From positions 1 through 5,480 of the forward strand of contig JAFTLM010000380.1 in NCBI GenBank assembly GCA_017455945.1: a DNA stretch of 5,480 nt. The letters are read 5' to 3'. This stretch comes from Clostridia bacterium. Lineage in GTDB: Bacteria > Bacillota > Clostridia > Oscillospirales > CAG-272. Made by a program: the position numbers and the translations under genes. Positions 1-5,480 of the stretch are shown piece after piece; the first letter of the stretch is position 1, and each line of letters starts with the position of its first letter. The notes under the pieces are model-generated. The model did not search any database and was not told the DNA's origin. It was given only the letters and a program-made list of their open reading frames with translations.

Positions 1-1001
1 ATCTGGTTCATAGCACGTCCGTCAACACGCTTCTTGTCAACAAGGAGCCAGCGGCGAACGATCTTCTTCTGAATTTTGTAGATAAGCTCTTCCATCATTG
101 TGGGAAGGTCGGGGTATTCCTCCTCGAACTTCTCAAGGATAGCATCCTTAATCGGAACCATTCTTGCGTCACGCACGTTCTTGTCGTCTGTGTCAAGAGC
201 GTTCATAACGTCCTTTTCGCAGAAAGCGAAGATCTTATCAAACATATCGTGGTCAAGCTCGCAAGAGGGGTACTCGAACTTGGGCTTGCCTATCTCGTCA
301 ACGATAGCGCCGATAAACTCAAGAAGGTCCTTGATTTCGGCGTGAGCGAGAATAATAGCGTCGTACATAACCTGATCGTCAACCTCGTTTGCGCCTGCCT
401 CGATCATAACGACCTTTTCCTTGGAAGCGGCAACTGTAAGCTGAAGGTCGGAGATCTTCTGCTCCTCGGTTGTGGGGTTAACAATATACTTGCCGTCGAT
501 AAGACCGATGTGAAGACCGCCGATGGGACCGTTCCACGGAATGTCTGAGATAGCAAGAGCGGTGGAAGCGCCTATCATAGCGGCAACTTCGGGAGCGCAG
601 TCGGGGTCAACCGACATAACTGTAAGTGTAAGAGCCACGTCGTTACGAAGGTCCTTGGGGAAAAGAGGACGGATGGGACGGTCGATAACACGTGAAGTAA
701 GGATTGCCTTTTCGGAGGGTTTACCCTCTCTCTTAAGGTAACCGCCGGGAATCTTACCCGCCGCGTACATTCTCTCGTCAAAGTCTACCGAGAGGGGAAG
801 GAAGTCGATACCGTCTCTGGGCTTTTCGGAAGCGGTAGCACAGCAGAGAACTGCGGTTTCACCGTAGCGGATAAGAACAGAGCCGTTTGCAAGACCTGCC
901 ATCTTACCTGTCTCGATAACGAGAGGACGACCTGCAAGTGTGTACTTAAAGGTCTTAAAGTTCTTGAACTCCATTGTGGAGCTTGTGATTGTTGTGGACA
1001 T
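1..1001 (-). CDS. pnp: Polynucleotide phosphorylase (PNPase), N-terminal 333 codons, 3' end beyond the window
   Basis: Phosphorolytic 3'-to-5' exoribonuclease that releases nucleoside diphosphates from RNA and takes part in cytoplasmic mRNA decay. Reading leftwards from 1001 the frame is open to the window edge: 333 codons of a family that is usually about 700 residues. The first RNase PH domain covers roughly residues 20-145 and includes RYGETAVLC, the RNA-contacting loop GGYLKREGKPSE (residues 86-97; E. coli has FFRR where this has YLKR) and IDRPIRPLFP (106-115). The linker VMIEAGANEVDDQVM lies at 198-212 and the family's all-helical domain at about 240-320. KRVDGR near 324-329 opens the second RNase PH core. 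The catalytic second core and the KH and S1 RNA-binding domains would lie outside. The start was chosen because GGAGG sits 7 nt upstream; the next Met (residue 10) has no such site. It follows rpsO in the usual order, behind a long leader stem-loop. Confidence 0.97.
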   Translation of the reverse strand, partial: MSTTITSSTMEFKNFKTFKYTLAGRPLVIETGKMAGLANGSVLIRYGETAVLCCATASEKPRDGIDFLPLSVDFDERMYAAGKIPGGYLKREGKPSEKAILTSRVIDRPIRPLFPKDLRNDVALTLTVMSVDPDCAPEVAAMIGASTALAISDIPWNGPIGGLHIGLIDGKYIVNPTTEEQKISDLQLTVAASKEKVVMIEAGANEVDDQVMYDAIILAHAEIKDLLEFIGAIVDEIGKPKFEYPSCELDHDMFDKIFAFCEKDVMNALDTDDKNVRDARMVPIKDAILEKFEEEYPDLPTMMEELIYKIQKKIVRRWLLVDKKRVDGRAMNQ

Positions 1002-1007
1002 TTTTGT

Positions 1008-1013
1008 ACCTCC
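1008..1013 (-). promoter_or_regulatory. Ribosome binding site of pnp
   Basis: On the minus strand GGAGGT lies 6 nt before the ATG at 1001-999. This fixes the start at residue 1 (MSTTITSST...) rather than at the internal Met-Glu-Phe nine codons later. It lies 17 nt downstream of the base of the long leader stem-loop (1031-1105), so the site itself is single-stranded in that fold. Confidence 0.85.
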
Positions 1014-1030
1014 ATAAGTTTTTATAATTT

Positions 1031-1105
1031 TCTCACAGAGGGTTTAGCACTTAAATACAGCCTCGTCACGCAAGGTCATATTTAACTGCTAATCCGCTTG
1101 TGAGA
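1031..1105 (-). promoter_or_regulatory. Long symmetrical stem-loop in the pnp leader, candidate RNase III processing site
   Basis: The two arms fold back on each other without a bulge. The blocks are 1031-1037 with 1099-1105 (7 pairs), 1041-1042 with 1094-1095 (2), 1044-1049 with 1087-1092 (6), 1051-1057 with 1079-1085 (7), and 1061-1063 with 1073-1075 plus 1065 with 1071. They are separated by two 3x3 internal loops and single mismatches, with a 5-nt apical loop at 1066-1070. That gives about 26 pairs in 75 nt. No U-tract follows the stem, so it is not a terminator. Known: E. coli pnp has a long leader duplex cut by RNase III, after which PNPase represses its own mRNA. Inferred: this stem does the same kind of job. 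The folding is seen directly in the sequence; the function is not. Confidence 0.72.
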
Positions 1106-1117
1106 TTTTTCCGTTTT

Positions 1118-1162
1118 AAAACAGTAAGGAGTGAGGGGCAGACAACGCCCGCCCGTCACTCC
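1118..1162 (-). terminator. Intrinsic terminator-like hairpin between rpsO and pnp
   Basis: Thirteen nt after the rpsO stop codon, the minus-strand RNA can form GGAGUGA with UCACUCC (1162-1156 with 1134-1128), one C-C mismatch, then GGGC with GCCC (1154-1151 with 1139-1136), closing an 11-nt loop. The tail is UUACUGUUUU, an interrupted U-tract, so termination is probably partial. It would let rpsO be made in excess over pnp and would protect the 3' end of a monocistronic rpsO mRNA. E. coli has a terminator in the same place. Confidence 0.65.
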
Positions 1163-1175
1163 AAACAATTATTGC

Positions 1176-1439
1176 TTACTTTCTGATACCGAGTCTTGCG
1201 ATGATGCTACGGTAGCGCTCGATATCGGTCTTCTGAAGGTAACCGAGAAGGTTTCTTCTGTGACCAACCATCTTCTGGAGACCGCGACGGCTGTGATTGT
1301 CGTTGTGGTTTGCCTTAAGATGCTCTGTAAGGTTCTTGATGCGAGCTGTAAGAAGCGCAATCTGAACCTCGGGCGAACCTGTGTCGCCTTCGTGAGTTTT
1401 GTACTCGTCAATAATTGCTTGCTTTTCCTGAAGTGTCAT
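1176..1439 (-). CDS. rpsO: 30S ribosomal protein S15
   Basis: Primary-binding protein of the 30S subunit; it binds the 16S rRNA central domain early in assembly and helps form an intersubunit bridge. The product is 87 residues, close to the usual 88-89. Family signatures are plain: GDTGSPEVQIALLT at about 18-31, the rRNA-contacting HNDNHSRRGLQKMVGHRR at about 45-62, and the C-terminal LLGYLQKTDIERYRSIIARLGIRK. The start at 1439 was preferred over an in-frame ATG at 1505 because AGGTGA stands 7 nt upstream and because MTLQEKQ matches the start of known S15 proteins; the extra 22 residues do not. It is transcribed from its own promoter at 1547-1575 and followed by a hairpin terminator and pnp. 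The leader probably carries autoregulation by S15 (see the leader entry). Confidence 0.98.
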   Translation of the reverse strand: MTLQEKQAIIDEYKTHEGDTGSPEVQIALLTARIKNLTEHLKANHNDNHSRRGLQKMVGHRRNLLGYLQKTDIERYRSIIARLGIRK

Positions 1440-1540
1440 TTTTTCTTCACCTTTCAAAAATATATTACGGCAATAAGCGCAGAATCGGGTGGGTGAAATC
1501 CGCATTTGCGGCTTTATCCCAATACCGAGCCTATGTCGTT
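1440..1540 (-). promoter_or_regulatory. Structured rpsO 5' leader, candidate S15 autoregulatory element
   Basis: About 100 nt separate the predicted transcription start from the rpsO ATG, long for a ribosomal protein gene. In the RNA, AUUGGG (1523-1518) can pair with CCCGAU (1489-1484), including one G-U pair. Inside it CCGC-AAAU-GCGG (1511-1500) forms a short hairpin. The remaining loop segment UUUCACC (1498-1492) is complementary, with one wobble pair, to GGUGAAG (1451-1445), which holds the Shine-Dalgarno. Together these could make a pseudoknot that traps or hides the ribosome binding site. Known: S15 represses its own mRNA in several bacterial groups through unrelated RNA folds. The complementarities are seen; the control by S15 is inferred. 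Confidence 0.5.
1447..1452 (-). promoter_or_regulatory. Ribosome binding site of rpsO
   Basis: AGGTGA lies 7 nt before the ATG at 1439-1437. It matches the 3' part of the extended Shine-Dalgarno (GGAGGTGAT) rather than the GGAGG core. The segment GGUGAAG at 1451-1445 is complementary to UUUCACC at 1498-1492 in the same leader, so access to it could be controlled. Confidence 0.8.
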
Positions 1541-1546
1541 CATATT

Positions 1547-1575
1547 ATTATAACACACAAAAATCGTTTTGTAAA
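1547..1575 (-). promoter_or_regulatory. Strong sigma-A type promoter of rpsO(-pnp)
   Basis: The -35 box TTTACA (1575-1570) and the -10 box TATAAT (1552-1547) are separated by exactly 17 nt. A TG one base upstream of the -10 box gives an extended -10. A start near 1540 (A on the minus strand) would follow. Upstream lie A-tracts of the UP-element type. This gives rpsO-pnp a transcript independent of argH. Confidence 0.85.
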
Positions 1576-1576
1576 G

Positions 1577-1614
1577 GGGTTTTTAAGTTTTTGTTTGATA
1601 TTTTTTGGAATTTT
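1577..1614 (-). promoter_or_regulatory. A-tract region upstream of the rpsO promoter, UP-element-like
   Basis: Minus-strand A-runs centred near 1582, 1590, 1603 and 1613 (continuing at 1621 inside the end of argH) recur about every 8-13 bases, roughly once per helical turn. Such tracts upstream of a -35 box usually bind the RNA polymerase alpha subunit or bend DNA. This is also the whole gap after the argH stop; no GC-rich hairpin is present, so I see no intrinsic terminator for argH here. Confidence 0.45.
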
Positions 1615-2991
1615 TTAATTTTTTAGAAATTTTCTAATGTGACAGAGCTGTGAATCTATAGACGCGGCACAGGTTCCGCCTGCGGAGATTCTCTTTTCCA
1701 CGCAGGTCTCAAGGCTGATGTCGGTATACAAATCGTTGTCAAACAACTCGGAATGTGCCTTATAAGCCTCCAACGGAAGCTCGTCAAGCACGGTTTTCTT
1801 TGCAATGCACTCGGCAACTATCTGACCGACTATTTTGTAAGCGCTTCTGAAAGGAAGCCCTTTGCGAACAAGGTAATCGGCAAGGTCGGTGGCGTTTATG
1901 AAGCCGCCCTGAGCCGCCTTGTACATATTCTCGCGGTTTACACGCATTGTGGCTATCATAGGAGCAAAGACCGAGAGGCATTTTTCAAGTGTCTCAATGC
2001 TGTCAAACACAGCCTCCTTGTCCTCCTGCATATCCTTGTTGTATGCAAGGGGAAGCCCCTTGAGGGTTGTGAGAAGAGCCATGAGATTTCCGTAAACTCT
2101 ACCCGTCTTTCCTCTGACAAGCTCTGCCATATCGGGGTTCTTCTTCTGGGGCCTAATGCTTGAGCCCGTGGTGTAGGCGTCGTCAAGCTCGATGAACTTG
2201 AACTCCCAGGAAGACCAGAGAATTCCCTCTTCGGAGAATCTTGAGAGGTGCATCATGGTTACAGAATAAGCGCTCATAAGCTCAAGGCAGAAATCTCTGT
2301 CCGAAACGCCGTCAAGGCTGTTGATAACTATTCCGTCAAAGTCCAGTGCTTTCGCAACCATTTCACGGTCTGTGTTGTATGTAGTTCCCGCAAGGGCGCA
2401 AGAGCCGAGAGGCGAGAGGTTCATACGCTTCAGCGCGTCCTCCATTCTGCCGATGTCACGGACGAACATTGAGGCGTAAGCCAGCAAATGATGTCCGAAT
2501 GTTATGGGCTGTGCTCTTTGGAGGTGAGTGTAACCCGGCATAATGGCGTCCTTGTTTTCCTCCGCCTTGTCGCATATGACCGAGATGAGCTTTTTGGTAA
2601 GCTCAATCAGCTCGTTTGTGCGTCTGCGGAGATAAAGCCTCACGTCAAGAGCTACCTGGTCGTTACGGCTTCTGGCGGTGTGGAGCTTTTTGCCCGCATC
2701 ACCGATTCTTGCGGTAAGCTCGGCTTCGACGAACATATGGATGTCCTCGCAATCGAGATTGAACATAAGCTTTCCGCTGTCAAGGTCGGAAAGGATTTCC
2801 TCAAGTCCCGCGATTATTTTATCCGCATCCTCCACCGAGATTATATTCTGTGCCGAAAGCATAGCCGCGTGTGCCATAGAGCCTCGGATATCCTCTCTGT
2901 ACATTTTGCTGTCAAATGAAATTGAAGAGTTAAAGTCGTCGGCCTCTTTGTCAAGGGTGCCTGCGAATCTTCCTGCCCACATTTTTTCCAT
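1615..2991 (-). CDS. argH: Argininosuccinate lyase
   Basis: Cytoplasmic enzyme that splits argininosuccinate into arginine and fumarate, the last step of arginine synthesis; a homotetramer of the fumarase/aspartase superfamily. Length 458 residues, normal for the family. Seen in order: N-terminal MWAGRF; TARSRNDQVALD at 105-116; GYTHLQRAQP at 153-162 with the general-acid His156; VSDRDF at 229-234; the mobile signature loop GSSIRPQKKNP at 276-286 with the catalytic serine; and a C-terminal helical domain with SAGGT. Odd: the loop normally reads GSSxMPxKxNP, but residue 280 is Arg (AGG). The start at 2991 has AGAAAGG about 10 nt upstream; Met4 is the only close alternative. Just 15 nt separate it from dxs, so the two are probably co-transcribed. 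No arginine-operator-like site is evident before it. Confidence 0.97.
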   Translation of the reverse strand: MEKMWAGRFAGTLDKEADDFNSSISFDSKMYREDIRGSMAHAAMLSAQNIISVEDADKIIAGLEEILSDLDSGKLMFNLDCEDIHMFVEAELTARIGDAGKKLHTARSRNDQVALDVRLYLRRRTNELIELTKKLISVICDKAEENKDAIMPGYTHLQRAQPITFGHHLLAYASMFVRDIGRMEDALKRMNLSPLGSCALAGTTYNTDREMVAKALDFDGIVINSLDGVSDRDFCLELMSAYSVTMMHLSRFSEEGILWSSWEFKFIELDDAYTTGSSIRPQKKNPDMAELVRGKTGRVYGNLMALLTTLKGLPLAYNKDMQEDKEAVFDSIETLEKCLSVFAPMIATMRVNRENMYKAAQGGFINATDLADYLVRKGLPFRSAYKIVGQIVAECIAKKTVLDELPLEAYKAHSELFDNDLYTDISLETCVEKRISAGGTCAASIDSQLCHIRKFLKN

Positions 2992-3001
2992 ATCTGTTCT
3001 G

Positions 3002-3008
3002 CCTTTCT
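3002..3008 (-). promoter_or_regulatory. Ribosome binding site of argH
   Basis: AGAAAGG on the minus strand overlaps the dxs TAG stop codon (3009-3007) and ends 10 nt before the argH ATG. It is only a moderate Shine-Dalgarno. The overlap suggests that ribosomes ending dxs help initiation on argH. Confidence 0.6.
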
Positions 3009-4887
3009 ATATAAGCTTTAGAATTTCTTTTTCCACGTCCTCAGCCGAGATGCCGAGTGTCTTGTATATATTTTCGTCTTTGGCGCTGTAACCGAAATTA
3101 TCGTCTGTCGCCATAATTGAAAATTCATTTACCTCGTATGTGCCGACTTTAATCAGACTGTCACGCAAAAGCATACCCATACCGCCGTTGCGGATTTCCT
3201 CTTCAAGGGTTAATATGGGACAATGACGTCCGTTCAAGGCTTGAATTACAAGCTCTGCACACTTGTCATAGGGCTTGATGAACTCAAGCAGTATTATTCC
3301 GACTCGTTTTCCCGATTCCAAAAGGGAGGCTTGTGCCTTGATTGCTTCTGTCGCAATTCTGCCGTGAGTGATTATAACTGCGTCAAGCTTTTCGTCGGCA
3401 CCGAAATCGGTGCGAATCCCCGCCGAAAGAGGAGCCTCCTTGTAGAAGTGCTCGCAAATGCTTTGGCTTTCCGCACCTCTGGGGTATCTCACCGCAGTGG
3501 GAAAGTCGCTTTGAAGAGCCTCGTTTAATGCGATTTTCAAAGCCCCGTAGGTTGCGGGGGTGTAGATTTTAAGTCCCGGAATCTGCGACAAAAACGCCAC
3601 ATCAAATATACCGTGGTGTGTGGGACCGTCAGAGGGGTTCAGCCCCGCACGGTCGATACAGAAGCAAACGGGGAGCTTCTGGAGTGCTACGTCGTGGATT
3701 ACGTTGTCGTATGCTCTCTGTAAAAAGGTGGAATATACCGCCACAAATGGCCTTTTTCCGCCTGCGGCAAGTCCTGCGGCATAGGTTACGGCGTGTGGTT
3801 CCGCAATGCCCACGTCAAAGAACCTGGAGGGGTGCTTGTCCTTGAAAGCGGTCAGCCCGGTTCCGTCGCACATAGCGGCGGTTATGGCAATAACACGCTC
3901 GTCTTTGTCGCCCAGCTCCGTGACATATCTGCCGAATTCCGCCGAGAAGCTTCCGCTGTTTTTGCTGCCCACAGGAGCCAGCGAGTGGAACTTGTCGGGC
4001 GTTTGTTCGGCAGGGGCGTACCCCTTTCCTTTTTGGGTTTTTATGTGTACTACAACGCTGTCCTGCTGTTTTTTGGCAAGTTTGAGAATGTCCTCAAGTG
4101 CGTCCACGTCGTTGCCGTTTACGGGTCCCAGATAATAAAGACCCATATTTTCAAAATAGTTGCTTCCGTAAATTATGTTTTTGAACGTCTTTTTGATCTT
4201 TTTGAGAAGCTTCAGTATCAGCTTGCCGAGCAGGGGAATAGCTCCCAATATCTTGGCTGTTACCTTCTTGGTGTTGAAATATCCCGATGATGAACGCCAT
4301 TTGGCAAGCCCTGCGGCAAAACGCCCGGTGTTTTTGGAGATTGACATCTCGTTTTCATTTATAATGATTATCAGCTTGTGGTTGCTGTCGCAGTTGTTGA
4401 GAGCCTCGTGTATCATTCCGCCCGTGAAAGCGCCGTCGCCTACTATCGCGACGGTGTAGGCGTCCGAGCCCGAAAGTCTGTCCGCCTCGGCAAGTCCCAA
4501 AGCGGCTGAAATGGAGGTTGAACTATGTCCCGCACCGAAGGCGTCGTGTTCGCTTTCACTGCGTTTTGTAAACCCGCTTAAGCCTCCGTTTTGCCTCAGA
4601 GTGTCAAAGCTGTCTTTTCTGCCCGTCAGTATTTTGTGAACGTAGGATTGGTGTCCCACGTCCCAGACTATATGGTCCTTTGGAGTTGAGAAAACTCTGT
4701 GCAGAGCAACCGAAAGCTCCACTACACCTAAGTTGGAGGCAAGATGACCTCCCGTAACGCTGACCTTGTCCACCAAAAAGTCACGTATTTCACCGCAAAG
4801 CTTTGGAAGCTGCTTCTCGTCAAGCGCCTTAACGTCGTCGGGGCTGTTTACTTTGTCAAGCAGTTGGTATTGGGATTCTTCGGACAT
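3007..4887 (-). CDS. dxs: 1-deoxy-D-xylulose-5-phosphate synthase
   Basis: Thiamine-diphosphate enzyme that condenses pyruvate with glyceraldehyde 3-phosphate, losing CO2, to give DXP, the entry point of the MEP isoprenoid pathway and a precursor for thiamine and pyridoxal. Length 626 residues, full size. Domain I (1 to about 310) has GGHLASNLG with His48, DVGHQSYVHKILTGR, and the ThDP/Mg motif GDGAFTGG at 150-157 with NENEMSIS at 177-184. Domain II (about 315-490) has DVGIAEPHAVTYAAG with catalytic Glu363, YSTFLQRAYDNVIHDV and DRAGLNPSDGPTHHG with substrate-binding Arg and His. Domain III (about 500-626) is transketolase C-terminal. Two sites depart from the common form: GPVNGND for GPxDGHD, and AEPHA for AEQHA. 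The start is supported by AGGAGG 6 nt upstream. It lies between an AlaX-like gene (57 nt upstream) and argH (15 nt downstream). Confidence 0.98.
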   Translation of the reverse strand: MSEESQYQLLDKVNSPDDVKALDEKQLPKLCGEIRDFLVDKVSVTGGHLASNLGVVELSVALHRVFSTPKDHIVWDVGHQSYVHKILTGRKDSFDTLRQNGGLSGFTKRSESEHDAFGAGHSSTSISAALGLAEADRLSGSDAYTVAIVGDGAFTGGMIHEALNNCDSNHKLIIIINENEMSISKNTGRFAAGLAKWRSSSGYFNTKKVTAKILGAIPLLGKLILKLLKKIKKTFKNIIYGSNYFENMGLYYLGPVNGNDVDALEDILKLAKKQQDSVVVHIKTQKGKGYAPAEQTPDKFHSLAPVGSKNSGSFSAEFGRYVTELGDKDERVIAITAAMCDGTGLTAFKDKHPSRFFDVGIAEPHAVTYAAGLAAGGKRPFVAVYSTFLQRAYDNVIHDVALQKLPVCFCIDRAGLNPSDGPTHHGIFDVAFLSQIPGLKIYTPATYGALKIALNEALQSDFPTAVRYPRGAESQSICEHFYKEAPLSAGIRTDFGADEKLDAVIITHGRIATEAIKAQASLLESGKRVGIILLEFIKPYDKCAELVIQALNGRHCPILTLEEEIRNGGMGMLLRDSLIKVGTYEVNEFSIMATDDNFGYSAKDENIYKTLGISAEDVEKEILKLI

Positions 4888-4893
4888 ACTTTC

Positions 4894-4899
4894 CCTCCT
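4894..4899 (-). promoter_or_regulatory. Ribosome binding site of dxs
   Basis: AGGAGG, extended to AAAGGAGGG, lies 6 nt before the ATG at 4887-4885. It is the strongest Shine-Dalgarno in the window and decides the dxs start. Confidence 0.88.
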
Positions 4900-4944
4900 T
4901 TCATAAAGTCACTCTTTATATTTTACCACAATTTTCAAGTTCAG

Positions 4945-5480
4945 TCAAGACGATAATCCCAGAATGTCGCTTTTTTTGCATTTTACCTTGCCCTGGGCAA
5001 ATGGGGCTTTTCCTCCGCCTCCGCCTTCGCCGAGAGAGAAAACCGTGTTTTTTACAAACTCGTTGAAATCGTCGCCCTTATATCCTATAACGTATTTGTA
5101 GCCCTCGGCGTCGTTGCCCGAAAATGCGGCACAGAAGCGTTCGCACTCGTCAAGCTTTGCCGCCACAAAGGAGCGAAGCTCGCTCATATCCATCGAATCG
5201 TCCACGTAAACCAGCTTGCCGTTTCGGGGCTTGGCGGAGTCGATTTTTATTGATAAGAGCTGCTTTTTCAGCTCGTAAATTTCGTGCTTTTGCGTGCCGA
5301 TGTCGTCCAACAGCTTTTTAACGCCTTCGTCAATGCTTTCACGGGGCTGTGATATGAGATTTGATATAACGGTTGCCCTGTCAAACTCTGCGTTAAACTC
5401 GTCAAGTGCGTCAAAGCCGCATTTGAGATGTATTCTCGTGCCGCCCTTGTATCGCATACAGGATATCAGCTTTATCATGC
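4945..5480 (-). CDS. AlaX/AlaRS-like alanyl-tRNA editing protein with DHHA1 domain, C-terminal part only
   Basis: The visible part is 177 complete codons plus a split codon ending in GC at the window edge, which would fit Gly before MIKLIS as in related proteins. The first Met seen is therefore probably internal. MIKLISCMRYKGGTRIHLKCGFDAL resembles the end of the AlaRS-type second additional (editing) domain. A charged helical, probably coiled-coil stretch follows at about 45-80. The rest is a DHHA1 domain ending in SLGEGGGGGKAPFAQGKVK, the glycine-rich motif shared with the C-terminal domain of alanyl-tRNA synthetase. The chain then stops at DILGLSS. Long-form AlaX proteins hydrolyse mischarged Ser- or Gly-tRNA(Ala) in trans. 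The zinc-binding HxxxH and CxxxH residues that would prove editing activity lie outside the window. Full AlaRS is a less likely alternative; the upstream sequence would decide. Confidence 0.85.
   Translation of the reverse strand, partial: MIKLISCMRYKGGTRIHLKCGFDALDEFNAEFDRATVISNLISQPRESIDEGVKKLLDDIGTQKHEIYELKKQLLSIKIDSAKPRNGKLVYVDDSMDMSELRSFVAAKLDECERFCAAFSGNDAEGYKYVIGYKGDDFNEFVKNTVFSLGEGGGGGKAPFAQGKVKCKKSDILGLSS

Noticed and set aside
1440..1505. In-frame 22-residue N-terminal extension of S15 starting at an ATG at 1505
   Set aside because: It has no good ribosome binding site, its ATG overlaps the small CCGC/GCGG leader hairpin, and the residues do not resemble S15. The start at 1439 has AGGTGA at proper spacing and gives normal family length.
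2488..2919. Plus-strand open frame of 143 codons inside argH
   Set aside because: Antisense shadow of argH, whose own frame contains all conserved motifs; nothing supports translation of the opposite strand.
3793..4290. Plus-strand open frame of 165 codons inside dxs
   Set aside because: It is the antisense shadow of an unmistakable dxs; no ribosome binding site and no recognisable protein features.
4903..4919. Short inverted repeat ATAAAG-N5-CTTTAT between the AlaX-like gene and dxs
   Set aside because: Only 6 AT-rich pairs with no U-tract after it, directly before the dxs ribosome binding site. Too weak for a terminator and likely chance.
4905..4944. Possible promoter for dxs in the 57-nt gap (TATAAA-like box on the minus strand)
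   Set aside because: TTGAAA lies only 12 nt from the TATAAA-like box, and at 17-nt spacing the upstream hexamer is far from consensus. I cannot support a promoter here, though a weak one is possible.
5010..5032. Glycine-run coding repeat (cctccgcctccgcc) in the AlaX-like gene
   Set aside because: It encodes the conserved glycine-rich motif of the DHHA1 domain, so it is explained by protein function and is not a separate repeat element.

Overview
The window is a densely packed, all-minus-strand stretch of an ordinary bacterial chromosome. Gene content, strong GGAGG-type ribosome binding sites, a near-consensus sigma-A-type promoter, and the style of the proteins (ArgH, DXS, and an AlaX-like protein with a DHHA1 domain) point to a Firmicute, probably an anaerobic member of the Clostridia. 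That placement is an inference from protein flavour; no rRNA or marker match was run.

In the direction of transcription (right to left) the layout is: (1) 5480-4945, the C-terminal part of an AlaX/AlaRS-like alanyl-tRNA editing protein, cut by the window edge; (2) 4887-3007, dxs, the first enzyme of the MEP isoprenoid pathway; (3) 2991-1615, argH, the last enzyme of arginine synthesis, only 15 nt after dxs and with its ribosome binding site overlapping the dxs stop codon; (4) a 175-nt intergenic region with A-tracts, a strong promoter and a roughly 100-nt structured leader; (5) 1439-1176, rpsO, ribosomal protein S15; (6) a 174-nt intergenic region with a GC-rich terminator-like hairpin and then a 75-nt, nearly symmetrical long stem-loop; (7) 1001-1, the N-terminal 333 codons of pnp, polynucleotide phosphorylase, cut by the left edge.

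The first three genes look like one transcription unit of metabolically unrelated housekeeping genes. rpsO-pnp is the widely conserved pair that joins translation and RNA decay, and here it has its own promoter. I see no mobile element, CRISPR array, tRNA, rRNA or defence system, and no convincing plus-strand gene. The most interesting material is in the non-coding RNA around rpsO-pnp. The rpsO leader carries a sequence able to pair with its own Shine-Dalgarno, possibly as a pseudoknot. The pnp leader carries a long RNase III-type stem. Both resemble the logic of E. coli S15 and PNPase autoregulation, although the sequences themselves are different.
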